A DNA stretch of 64,000 nucleotides from IMG/VR virus record IMGVR_UViG_3300022751_000017, positions 1-64,000 of that record; one strand, 5' to 3'. The first letter of the stretch is position 1, and every line of letters begins with the position of its first letter. This stretch comes from a virus. Positions 40,691-48,602 of the stretch are shown one piece after another. Both the position numbers and the translations under genes were made by a program. Under the pieces are notes generated by a model. It worked only from the letters and a program-made list of their open reading frames with translations. It searched no databases and was not told the DNA's origin.

Positions 40691-40764
40691 AACTCTTACA
40701 AATTGCAGTGTCAGTTCTCGCTGACTTAATCCCCAACTGTGGCACTGGTTGGGGATAATTTTTT
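40691..40764 (+). ncRNA. Short structured RNA candidate
   Basis: Predicted transcript of about 74 nt from the strong promoter at 40655-40684 to an intrinsic terminator: stem ATCCCCAAC/GTTGGGGAT (40729-40737 with 40748-40756) followed by TTTTTT. Between them is a hairpin GTCAG/CTGAC (40710-40714 with 40721-40725). No protein can be encoded. Start point and function are inferred. Confidence 0.5.
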
Positions 40765-40772
40765 CTTTAGTA

Positions 40773-40789
40773 ACCTGCACTTTGCAGGT
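40773..40789. promoter_or_regulatory. 17-bp dyad operator, copy 2
   Basis: ACCTGCA-CTT-TGCAGGT, same dyad as copies 1 and 3 in the opposite orientation. It ends exactly 40 bp before the -7 box at 40830, the same spacing as copy 3. Confidence 0.75.
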
Positions 40790-40829
40790 GCGACACTCGC
40801 CAATCACTATAATCACAATCATTAAAAAG

Positions 40830-40837
40830 TAGTTTTG
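40830..40837 (+). promoter_or_regulatory. Late promoter -7 box of the fibre/lysis operon
   Basis: TAGTTTTG, perfect -7 box, 16 bp before ATG 40854. No -33 TTTG at the normal spacing, consistent with dependence on an activator bound at the upstream dyad. Confidence 0.65.
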
Positions 40838-40853
40838 TGCATAATACTACTTT

Positions 40854-41345
40854 ATGTCTGCATATAAGAAAGTCACAGCCCCCGTTCTATGGGATAATGA
40901 TAGTACATTCCAGGGTGGAAGGTACTACACTGTAAGTTCTTCTGCTATAGTAGTAGGAACTGTAAATAAGCCAACTGGTCCTGTTATCCCAGGTGTGAGA
41001 ACAATACCGGCATTAGTGCCTACGCTGCAGATAAAAGACCCGGAGTATAATGACCTATACCTTGCCATGACCTTTGAAGAGTGGATAGCATTAGTAGGTA
41101 TGGCCAACGGGAGTGCCGGGATACCGGAGTCAGTGACATTCACAGGCGGTGATACAATACCTGCCGGCAATACAATATCATCTCCGCTGCTTAAAAATAT
41201 TATTATTCTATCGGTAAACAAGAGCGGCATTAGCATTTACAATTACGTTTACACTAATGGATCTCCGAATGGCACGCTGAATCTAACAGCAGATGGTGGA
41301 TTGGCCGTGGATGAAAAAATACAAATAATCTATAAAAGGGCGTGA
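40854..41345 (+). CDS. Small structural, probably tail-fibre-associated protein
   Basis: 163 residues, beta-rich, ending in a TADGGLAVDEKIQIIYKR strand typical of small virion surface proteins. First gene of the late operon controlled by the dyad. No signal peptide, unlike the next four genes. Family not recognised. Confidence 0.5.
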   Translation: MSAYKKVTAPVLWDNDSTFQGGRYYTVSSSAIVVGTVNKPTGPVIPGVRTIPALVPTLQIKDPEYNDLYLAMTFEEWIALVGMANGSAGIPESVTFTGGDTIPAGNTISSPLLKNIIILSVNKSGISIYNYVYTNGSPNGTLNLTADGGLAVDEKIQIIYKRA

Positions 41346-43069
41346 TGAGAATTATACTGTTGATGTTGTCTTTATTGCTTGTTAATTCTCTGTCTTTCGG
41401 GCAAATAACTCCTTTTGGTAATAAAAATGGTACCGTGGAGGTATTGGGTGGATTACAGGCTGACAGCGCCTTGGGTATACCGGTTGTTCCAAAAGGGTAT
41501 ACCGGTTTTCAGAAAGGCATCACCACTACGGCCAGGCTGATTGCGGATATTAATGATACAATGCTGTATTTTATGCGCAAGGGCGTGTCTGTAAGGACAC
41601 TCACGCAGTTTGATAGTAATATACTGTATCCAACCCTATTTTTCGTTCGTAATAATTATATCCCCTCGTTCTTTATGGGTGTATCTAATGGAGTAGCTAC
41701 ACTGGATGCTACCGGGCGTGTGCCTATTGCGCAGATCCCAGCTTACCCTATCGGTACGACATATGTAGCAAGCAGCCTTCCTGAAATGTTGGCGTTGCCG
41801 GCTACGGTAGGATCCCTATGTGTAAGAACAGATAGTAATTATAGTTTCTCATTGGCCGCTCTGCCGGCTACATCTTATGCGAATTGGGTTAGGTTGCTTT
41901 TCCCTGCTGTGATGTCTTTTAATGGGCGAATGAATGTGGTGACACCTCTGAAGGGTGACTATAATACGGACTCTGTGCTTGAGGGCCCCATAAACAAATA
42001 CTTCACAGCAGCCAGGGCACAAGCCGAGATTGTAGCAGATACACCCACGTTCCTTGCTACCAAAAGTAATATTTCTATGCTTACCAGTGCTACCGGGCAA
42101 ACTCTTTTGGGTAGATACTCTGCTTCTACGGGCGCTGCGCAGTTTATAACCATAGGTTCGGGTCTTACACTTAATACAAGTACGGGCGTGCTTTCAGCTA
42201 CCAATACCGGGAGTGTGACCAGTGTTACAGGGACAACGAACAGGATTACTTCTACTGGTGGCGCAACTCCTGTGATAGATATATCTGCCCTGTATGTGGG
42301 CCAGACCAGCATAACTACACTGGGTACAATAGGTACAGGCACATGGCAAGGTACGGCGATTGCTAATGCATATATTGCCAATCCACAGGTTACAGTGAAT
42401 GGTTCGGCAATATCGCTCGGCGGTTCCGCAACCATATCCGCGGCGCCTAACGGAGCTGCCGGTGGTGATCTTACCGGCACTTATCCTAATCCAACGCTGA
42501 CAACCAGCGGCATTACACCGGGCACTTATGGCGGTGCTTCAGCAATCCCTGTTATTACATATAATGGTAAGGGAATTGCCACCAGTATTACTACTGTGTC
42601 GGTATCAGGAGGTGGCGGATCAGGCGTGACGAGTGTGACATCTACGGATGGCAGCTTATCTGTTACGGGCACAACTATAGTGAATGTAGCGGTCGCCCCG
42701 GTGCCTGTATATACTATAACAGAAACAAGGGCTTTTACGGTTACAGCAACCAATGGCCATGAGCAGCAGGTGACGCTTAATCACAACAACCCGACCGATA
42801 CAATTACATTGGCAGGATTTGGTCCAACAGCTGCCGGTGGTGCCGGGTTCATCAATCAGGTTGTGTTGAACATATACCAGGACGGTACAGGTGGTACGGC
42901 GGTTTATATAGCCGGTACGAATATACTGATACCCATGAACGGCACCAGCAGGTTAATGCCTGTATCAACCACGGCTAATGCCCTGGCTGCCCAGTGGGTA
43001 CTTACCTGGGATAAGCAGCTAAGCAAAGTAAGAGTTCTCTATACCTCAGATTTTATAACACCGCCATGA
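41345..43069 (+). CDS. Tail-fibre-like protein with Sec signal peptide
   Basis: 574 residues from ATG 41345; a GTG three bases upstream is also in frame. The N-terminus RIILLMLSLLLVNSLSFGQ is a clear signal peptide (cut before QI). The rest is low-complexity and beta-rich, with fibre-type repeats such as TSVTGTTNRIT, GAAGGDLTGTYPNPTL and VTSVTSTDGSLSVTG. These repeats are standard in phage and Bacteroidetes fibre proteins, but export signals on fibres are unusual. Confidence 0.65.
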   Translation: MRIILLMLSLLLVNSLSFGQITPFGNKNGTVEVLGGLQADSALGIPVVPKGYTGFQKGITTTARLIADINDTMLYFMRKGVSVRTLTQFDSNILYPTLFFVRNNYIPSFFMGVSNGVATLDATGRVPIAQIPAYPIGTTYVASSLPEMLALPATVGSLCVRTDSNYSFSLAALPATSYANWVRLLFPAVMSFNGRMNVVTPLKGDYNTDSVLEGPINKYFTAARAQAEIVADTPTFLATKSNISMLTSATGQTLLGRYSASTGAAQFITIGSGLTLNTSTGVLSATNTGSVTSVTGTTNRITSTGGATPVIDISALYVGQTSITTLGTIGTGTWQGTAIANAYIANPQVTVNGSAISLGGSATISAAPNGAAGGDLTGTYPNPTLTTSGITPGTYGGASAIPVITYNGKGIATSITTVSVSGGGGSGVTSVTSTDGSLSVTGTTIVNVAVAPVPVYTITETRAFTVTATNGHEQQVTLNHNNPTDTITLAGFGPTAAGGAGFINQVVLNIYQDGTGGTAVYIAGTNILIPMNGTSRLMPVSTTANALAAQWVLTWDKQLSKVRVLYTSDFITPP

Positions 43070-43911
43070 TCCGCCTACTCATTATATTGCTATTTATAGC
43101 AACCAATTCATTTGGGCAGGCTCAGCAAGTGCCAGCCCAGACGCAACGGTTCATGTCCACACTTAATGCTGTAGGGTATGCGCCAACGCTGCCAAATTTC
43201 AGGGATGCTTACTACTTGGGCATGCATCTATACGGCAATGTGACTCACGAGGGCCAGGTATATGTGGAGACAGATACGTTGCTGTTCTACTATTTCCCAT
43301 ATATAGGAAATACATCTGCGGCTTTGAGGGTTGATTTCATAACGTTGGCTTCAGGGTCATTCGTTGGTGGAGTTACCATCGGAACTGATGCATGGAATGG
43401 GAATGGGTCTTCAGGGTATTTCAATACGACAATTACGCCACCATCTAATATTGGCAGCTATCATCTTGGTGTATATTCCTTCACAAATGAAGCGGCTAAC
43501 ACAAAAGTTGATATAGGTAACTCTACGGGCAATTCAATTGCGCATAGATTCCTGATAAAAACCACGCTGGTGGCTAATCCATGCTTTATGCTTGCACTAT
43601 CCATGTCGGCCTCGGTGCCTACCAGTGCGCTGCAGAATGCCCCGGCATCAACAATAGGCCTTTTCATAGCAGCTAGATTAGCCTCAAACACTTCATTAGT
43701 TCAAGGATTTAAGGATGGTGTTGCTCTCCAGGCGGCATCTAATAATGCACCTACAACCGGCACTATTGGGGTGTCTTGGGTAGGGCATGACCAATCTGCG
43801 ACTTTTGGCTACAGCACAAAATCATATGGTGTTGCATTTGCCGGTAAAGCACTTACGACACCCCAGATATTAAGTCTTTCTCAAGCAGGAACATATAAAG
43901 TAACAAAATGA
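43066..43911 (+). CDS. Secreted fibre/receptor-binding-type protein
   Basis: 281 residues. Signal peptide MIRLLIILLFIATNSFGQ, then a beta-sandwich-like region (ALRVDFITLASGSFVGG, YHLGVYSFTNEA, TTGTIGVSWVGHD) that could be a carbohydrate-binding or receptor-binding domain. It overlaps the previous gene by 4 bp and belongs to the run of four signal-bearing genes. Confidence 0.55.
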   Translation: MIRLLIILLFIATNSFGQAQQVPAQTQRFMSTLNAVGYAPTLPNFRDAYYLGMHLYGNVTHEGQVYVETDTLLFYYFPYIGNTSAALRVDFITLASGSFVGGVTIGTDAWNGNGSSGYFNTTITPPSNIGSYHLGVYSFTNEAANTKVDIGNSTGNSIAHRFLIKTTLVANPCFMLALSMSASVPTSALQNAPASTIGLFIAARLASNTSLVQGFKDGVALQAASNNAPTTGTIGVSWVGHDQSATFGYSTKSYGVAFAGKALTTPQILSLSQAGTYKVTK

Positions 43912-44525
43912 AAAAATACATCTATCTGCTGTTAATGATATTGGGAAGTGCCCAGCACACTTTCGCACAGGCGCCACCACCACAATATTGGATAATAATC
44001 CCCCCGGACTTTGCTTTATCCATGCGTGATAGCATTGGCTGTAGCGGTGGTTGCGTATTTGCATGCGCAGTGGATACGTTTGGGCGGTATATAGTGGATA
44101 CATCTACCTCCCATTATTTTGAGGCAGCATTCGATACGATGTATGCGCATACAGGTGGGAGGCATATGGAACTGATCAATTACTACCAGATATGGCAAGG
44201 TGATCCTTACCAGGGCCAGATGCTGGTGGACATGCATATAAAAGTAAGGGATGGGTATATCCCACAAAAGGATACTGCAACAATATCAGGGAGCACAACC
44301 TATGTTCTACCGGCGGGGCGAGTGTTGCTACTATACAGGATAGTGCCGTCAGGGAGCACAACGATCACGGTAGGGTTGACACCCGGAGGGGATGAAATAT
44401 TCCCAGCTACTACCACCAGTCAGCCATTGACATTGCAATCCGGCATAACGTTCGATACAAATACAACTATTTATATAACCGTTACAGGAGGTACATCTTG
44501 TAGACACATTCGCCTTAAAGTATGA
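43908..44525 (+). CDS. Secreted hypothetical protein of the fibre cluster
   Basis: 205 residues. Signal peptide MKKYIYLLLMILGSAQHTFA with a QAPPP junction. The mature part has a cysteine group (GCSGGCVFAC) that may form disulfides, which fits periplasmic or surface export, and a beta-rich C-terminal half. Not recognised. Confidence 0.55.
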   Translation: MKKYIYLLLMILGSAQHTFAQAPPPQYWIIIPPDFALSMRDSIGCSGGCVFACAVDTFGRYIVDTSTSHYFEAAFDTMYAHTGGRHMELINYYQIWQGDPYQGQMLVDMHIKVRDGYIPQKDTATISGSTTYVLPAGRVLLLYRIVPSGSTTITVGLTPGGDEIFPATTTSQPLTLQSGITFDTNTTIYITVTGGTSCRHIRLKV

Positions 44526-45442
44526 GAAACATATTCATAACCGTTATTACCGTAGTTTGTGTCTGTATTGCGGCATTCATTTATATTACGGCCAGGACAG
44601 AAGCTCCGGCGCATGCGCAGACATCTGTGTATATGACAGATGTTCTGAAGCTGGGGTCAAAAATGGCTACATCACTCAGTGACGATACTACCGGTGCCAA
44701 CTGGACTACTCAATCACTAATTGAGGGCTATGCAATCAAGCGATATGTCGCAGGAAGGGTTGCTGCGACTGTAGCCTTGATACCAACCAACAATAATACG
44801 CTGTCCAATGGTGCCGGTTATATTACCGCAAGCTCAGCCTCGGCACTGACCAATAAGAGCGGGAATATATCTATGTGGACGAATGACATAGGCTATATTA
44901 CCGGCATAACAAATGCCCAGGTGGTATCTGCTTTGGCGTATACTCCTACACCTACAACCCGGAATCTCACTATAAATGGCTCTACTCAGTCATTGGCCTC
45001 TGATAGAACATGGACATTGACTACTGCAACTGTGGCGGAGAGTGGTAATCTATATTATACTGATACACGTAGTAGAGCAGCTGTATCTTTGACTACTACC
45101 GGTACCGGAGTTGCGACTTATAATCCTGCTACAGGTGTACTAAATATTCCGGCACCAAATTCCTACAAAATACCTGTACCTTATTCTGGAATTACTAATG
45201 GGTCTGGAGATTATACAGTTACATTTCCGGTTTCTTATTCAGTAGCTCCAAATATACAGGCTAATATAGTAGGTGGTACTGACTTGCAGCGATCCACAAT
45301 AACCACAATAACAACTACTGGATTTACAGTACATGTTGTTGTGCAGAATACTACAACCGTTGCGCTTGTAGGTCTTGTGCTTATACCCGGAACTGCTGCC
45401 GTGGTTGGAGCTAAGGTAGATGTGCTTATAACTGAGAAATAA
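44522..45442 (+). CDS. Fibre-like protein with N-terminal signal or anchor
   Basis: 306 residues. Hydrophobic N-terminus (NIFITVITVVCVCIAAFIYI) followed by APAHAQ, a possible signal-peptidase site. The body has fibre hallmarks (NGAGYITASSASALTNKSG, then TPTTRNLTINGSTQSLASDRTW-like repeats) and a C-terminal beta domain (YSGITNGSGDYTVTFP). The last of the four exported fibre-like proteins. Confidence 0.6.
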   Translation: MRNIFITVITVVCVCIAAFIYITARTEAPAHAQTSVYMTDVLKLGSKMATSLSDDTTGANWTTQSLIEGYAIKRYVAGRVAATVALIPTNNNTLSNGAGYITASSASALTNKSGNISMWTNDIGYITGITNAQVVSALAYTPTPTTRNLTINGSTQSLASDRTWTLTTATVAESGNLYYTDTRSRAAVSLTTTGTGVATYNPATGVLNIPAPNSYKIPVPYSGITNGSGDYTVTFPVSYSVAPNIQANIVGGTDLQRSTITTITTTGFTVHVVVQNTTTVALVGLVLIPGTAAVVGAKVDVLITEK

Positions 45443-45473
45443 TTATAACTAAACAATAAAATCGACCAAGCAC

Positions 45474-45800
45474 ATGTGCAAAGCAACTCGTTTAATGAAG
45501 ATTAAAGATTTCAACCTGTTTTCAGATGATGTGACAGGAATTAATGGTGATGGCATACCAGTAGGCAAGCTGCCATTTTTGCTTGCCGCATACCCTACTA
45601 TGTTTGCTATAGCACCAGATACTGATGGTCAACCTACATTATTTGCGGAGGTGCCGGTAGGTGAAGGCTTGACGTTGAACACTACCTCTATGGATCGCGT
45701 GGCTACTGAGGTACATTCTGTAGAATTTAATGGTGATAATGTACCACTGCTTATCAGACTATTTGGTGCATGGACTAAGCCAAAACCTAAAGTATCGTGA
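45474..45800 (+). CDS. Hypothetical protein
   Basis: 108 residues, soluble, no signal peptide. An internal ATG at 45495 could also serve (MKIKDF). It overlaps the following membrane gene by 4 bp. Not recognised. Confidence 0.5.
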   Translation: MCKATRLMKIKDFNLFSDDVTGINGDGIPVGKLPFLLAAYPTMFAIAPDTDGQPTLFAEVPVGEGLTLNTTSMDRVATEVHSVEFNGDNVPLLIRLFGAWTKPKPKVS

Positions 45801-46123
45801 GGAGATGGGAGCCATTTGTCTGGTGGGGTGTTCTTGCATGTGGGTTCCTCATGGAATATTATAAGGGAACTGACAAAGTCCCTGTTTTTGATGCCATGGG
45901 GAGTGCAATGTTGATTTTTGTCGGACTATTTGGGAAAAACAACAATCTTGTAATTGCATGGTATATATTATTCTTAGGGATAGGCAAGGCATTTGACGCA
46001 ATACAATACCCTTATTTACAAATAGATCATAATGTAGCAGAGATAGTTAACATTATATTTAGCACGATTGGAGCGATAATACTATGGATTAGGAGAAATT
46101 ATCACCATGATACAACAACATAG
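45797..46123 (+). CDS. Holin-like membrane protein 1
   Basis: 108 residues, GTG start in a GTGA overlap with the previous gene. Three or four hydrophobic segments and a short basic, histidine-rich tail. Its size, position before the endolysin and membrane topology suggest a holin or holin partner. Confidence 0.5.
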   Translation: MRRWEPFVWWGVLACGFLMEYYKGTDKVPVFDAMGSAMLIFVGLFGKNNNLVIAWYILFLGIGKAFDAIQYPYLQIDHNVAEIVNIIFSTIGAIILWIRRNYHHDTTT

Positions 46124-46496
46124 AAGAATGGATACTCCTAAAGCCCATGTTACAGATATATTAATGAGGATACTTGCATGGGCCTGGATGGTTTTACCTC
46201 CGGTGATTATAGGTAATCTCACACTATGGTCTGCAATGGAGGTTTCAGAGAAACGCTTATCCTGGAGAGGCAGGTTTTTCATAGTTCTAGGATCTCTAGG
46301 TCTTGCATCAGTGATGCATAGGGTTTGTGAAACGTACCAGCTGCAAAGGCATGAGTGGATATGTATATTCCTTATAAGCTTCGTGAGCCAGCATATCCTA
46401 AAATTTGCCTACGCTGAATTGGGTGGCATAATGAAGGATGCGGTAAGAGCGCAGCTGCAGCGATTTGTTAAGGGTCTTGATAAAGAAAAAGAATAA
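46107..46496 (+). CDS. Holin-like membrane protein 2
   Basis: 129 residues with about three membrane segments and a charged C-terminal helix (KDAVRAQLQRFVKGLDKEKE). Overlaps the previous gene by 17 bp. One of three consecutive small membrane proteins; which one makes the lethal hole cannot be decided from sequence. Confidence 0.5.
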   Translation: MIQQHRRMDTPKAHVTDILMRILAWAWMVLPPVIIGNLTLWSAMEVSEKRLSWRGRFFIVLGSLGLASVMHRVCETYQLQRHEWICIFLISFVSQHILKFAYAELGGIMKDAVRAQLQRFVKGLDKEKE

Positions 46497-46507
46497 AAAC
46501 AATAATC

Positions 46508-46843
46508 ATGCATAGTGACTTAACTTTACTGGGTCTTGGAATGGCAGGGGTGTTATTGCACTGTCTTATCAAGATAAGCAAATTAAAAAAGACGAATAGT
46601 TTCAAGTTCGCTACCTATTTTAGTATGGAGTGGCCGACCATATGTATATCAGCTATAGTTGTCGCTATAGCCATAGTGTGCAAGCATGAGGTTACTCAGC
46701 TGGATCAGGCGAAAAACTGGCTCGGTATCGGGTTTGTATCTATTGGCTATATGGGTCAGTCCATATTGATAACCGTGATGGGTCGTGCAGAAGCTATATT
46801 GACAAGAAAAAAAGAAGAAATTGAAATTAAAACAGGTCTATGA
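46508..46843 (+). CDS. Holin-like membrane protein 3
   Basis: 111 residues, three membrane segments, charged C-tail (TRKKEEIEIK). Directly precedes and overlaps the spanin candidate by 4 bp. Confidence 0.5.
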   Translation: MHSDLTLLGLGMAGVLLHCLIKISKLKKTNSFKFATYFSMEWPTICISAIVVAIAIVCKHEVTQLDQAKNWLGIGFVSIGYMGQSILITVMGRAEAILTRKKEEIEIKTGL

Positions 46844-47415
46844 GATACATTACAGATAGAGCTTACTCCAGGTTATTATTGTTCGCATGCTTGTTTGTAG
46901 CGGTGGTAGTTGTTTTTGCCTCATGTAAAGGAACGAAGGACTACGCTACTGCATTTGATCAACTGAAGAATAAGGCTGAAGCGAGCAAGGTTGATGATGA
47001 TCATGCCATACCGGCTGCGAAGTGCGCTGCGTGGTACCCTGTTCATACTAAGATAGTGACATTGCCGGCTCGTATAATAAAAGGTAAAAGTGACACAACG
47101 GTATTGCCGGGAGAGGTACGATATGTAGATTGCGACAGCGTTAAATCTGCTAATGGCAGTAGCAAGGTAGTTGTGAAATGTCCTCCGGCTCAAATTGTGC
47201 ATGATATAGACACTGTAGTGAAGGAGACTATAAAATTGGTAGAGAACACAGCGCGAGTGCATGAGCTTGAAGTGAAGTTGTCCAATACAGAAAAAAAATC
47301 GGAGAGTATGTACCAGTCTCTGAAAACTTATAAAAAGGTTAGTGCATGTGAGGGAATAATTCTTGCGCTCATTGGTATTTACGGGGTATACAAATTATAC
47401 AATAAAGTAGTCTAA
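46840..47415 (+). CDS. Unimolecular spanin (u-spanin) candidate
   Basis: 191 residues. A lipoprotein signal with lipobox FASC near residue 28 would place the N-terminus in the outer membrane. A C-terminal hydrophobic segment (SACEGIILALIGIYGVYKLY) would span the inner membrane. Between them is a periplasmic domain with a predicted coiled coil (ETIKLVENTARVHELEVKL). Lipobox plus C-terminal membrane span is the definition of a u-spanin, which fuses the two membranes in lysis. The position between holin-like genes and endolysin agrees. Confidence 0.65.
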   Translation: MRYITDRAYSRLLLFACLFVAVVVVFASCKGTKDYATAFDQLKNKAEASKVDDDHAIPAAKCAAWYPVHTKIVTLPARIIKGKSDTTVLPGEVRYVDCDSVKSANGSSKVVVKCPPAQIVHDIDTVVKETIKLVENTARVHELEVKLSNTEKKSESMYQSLKTYKKVSACEGIILALIGIYGVYKLYNKVV

Positions 47416-47429
47416 AATATAAATCTAAC

Positions 47430-48077
47430 ATGAGAAAGTCATTCACGGTTCTTGCATGGCAGGATAGCGCTGGTACATTTTTCCCTGCGGGTGCTCAGCG
47501 GACTATTAGCTGCGATCATATTAATGAGGGTAATTACGGATTGGCACTAAATGGGCAGATAACCAAATTGCCTACAAGTACGGTACCAATAGGGTTTACA
47601 GGCACTGACTTTCAGCACCAGGTGGCAAGCATACACCCAGGCACTTTACTAAGCGATCCTACAGCGTATACAAATTCCAGCTTTAAGGTTGTTACGAGGG
47701 TGAAAGACTTGTCCAATAACAATGTTACGTATGTCGATGCAGCTGACTACCTGGCTAAATTTGGTGATTGCAATAAATGCTGCACACCGATCAACTGCAC
47801 ACCGATATTGAATGTGCGTACTACAGCATTGGGTACAACTACCGCGACTGTTGCATGGGATGCGTCAAGCCAGGCTACAGTGTATGAATATGTGAATGTC
47901 ATAAGGTCTGGCTCATGTGTTACGCCAGCCGGCACCGGCACTATAACCACGGCCACGAGTGTGTCATTTACCGGACTTACAGGCGGGTCGGTTTATTGTT
48001 TTGCGGTAAGGCAGCGATGCAGCGCCACAAATTTTAGTGCATGGACATTGTTCCAATATACCACTGTAGCGCCTTAA
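47430..48077 (+). CDS. Protein with fibronectin type III-like domain
   Basis: 215 residues. A cysteine-rich hinge (CNKCCTPINC) separates an N-terminal beta domain from a C-terminal domain whose pattern (LNVRTTALGTTTATVAWD, then VSFTGLTGGSVYCFAVRQRC) is that of a fibronectin III fold. Such domains decorate phage virions and help attach to surfaces. Confidence 0.6.
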   Translation: MRKSFTVLAWQDSAGTFFPAGAQRTISCDHINEGNYGLALNGQITKLPTSTVPIGFTGTDFQHQVASIHPGTLLSDPTAYTNSSFKVVTRVKDLSNNNVTYVDAADYLAKFGDCNKCCTPINCTPILNVRTTALGTTTATVAWDASSQATVYEYVNVIRSGSCVTPAGTGTITTATSVSFTGLTGGSVYCFAVRQRCSATNFSAWTLFQYTTVAP

Positions 48078-48086
48078 AATATTAAT

Positions 48087-48593
48087 ATGGCGACTTCAAT
48101 AGGTTATTTAAAGGGTATGCTTCTGGATACGGATATTAAGGCCGTACTAAGAACCATCAGGCGCGGCGAAGGTACCATAGCGCCTGATGGTTACAGTTAT
48201 TTATTCGGCAGCTCGCCAAAAAATAACAGGCGCTTTACTGATTTTTCTACGCACCCCAATCAACGCTTTACCTTCACCATAAACGGTGTTACAAATATCA
48301 CAAGCGCTGCCGGAGCCTACCAGATATTAAAGAAGACATTTGATACCCTTTGCTTCAAATATGGGTTTAAAGACTTCACGCCGCAGACGCAGGATTTGAT
48401 GGCATTGGCTCTTTTCGATACCCGTGGATGCCTCAAGGCTGTAGCAGATGGAAATTTCTTCGACCCTGAAATAATGGACCGGTTGAACAATGAATGGGCC
48501 AGTCTTCCGATGGCCGGATACGGACAGCCTGAAAAGAGCATGGACCAGGTAAAGAGGTGGTACATTATGGAAGGTGGAATTATAGCTAAATAA
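48087..48593 (+). CDS. Endolysin, lambda R-like (GH104) lysozyme
   Basis: 168 residues, same size as lambda R (158). Matching blocks: the catalytic glutamate in RRGEGT (E28), RFTDFSTHPN, TSAAGAYQILKKTFDTL, KYGFKDFTPQTQDLMAL, and WASLPMAGYGQ. It cleaves the glycan strands of peptidoglycan. No signal peptide, so it needs a holin; three candidates and a spanin precede it. Confidence 0.88.
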   Translation: MATSIGYLKGMLLDTDIKAVLRTIRRGEGTIAPDGYSYLFGSSPKNNRRFTDFSTHPNQRFTFTINGVTNITSAAGAYQILKKTFDTLCFKYGFKDFTPQTQDLMALALFDTRGCLKAVADGNFFDPEIMDRLNNEWASLPMAGYGQPEKSMDQVKRWYIMEGGIIAK

Positions 48594-48602
48594 AAATAGA
48601 GC

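Noticed and set aside
40536-40745. Minus-strand frame of 69 residues in the gap before the fibre operon
   Set aside because: It runs through the promoter, terminator and hairpins of the RNA candidate and has no protein-like features.
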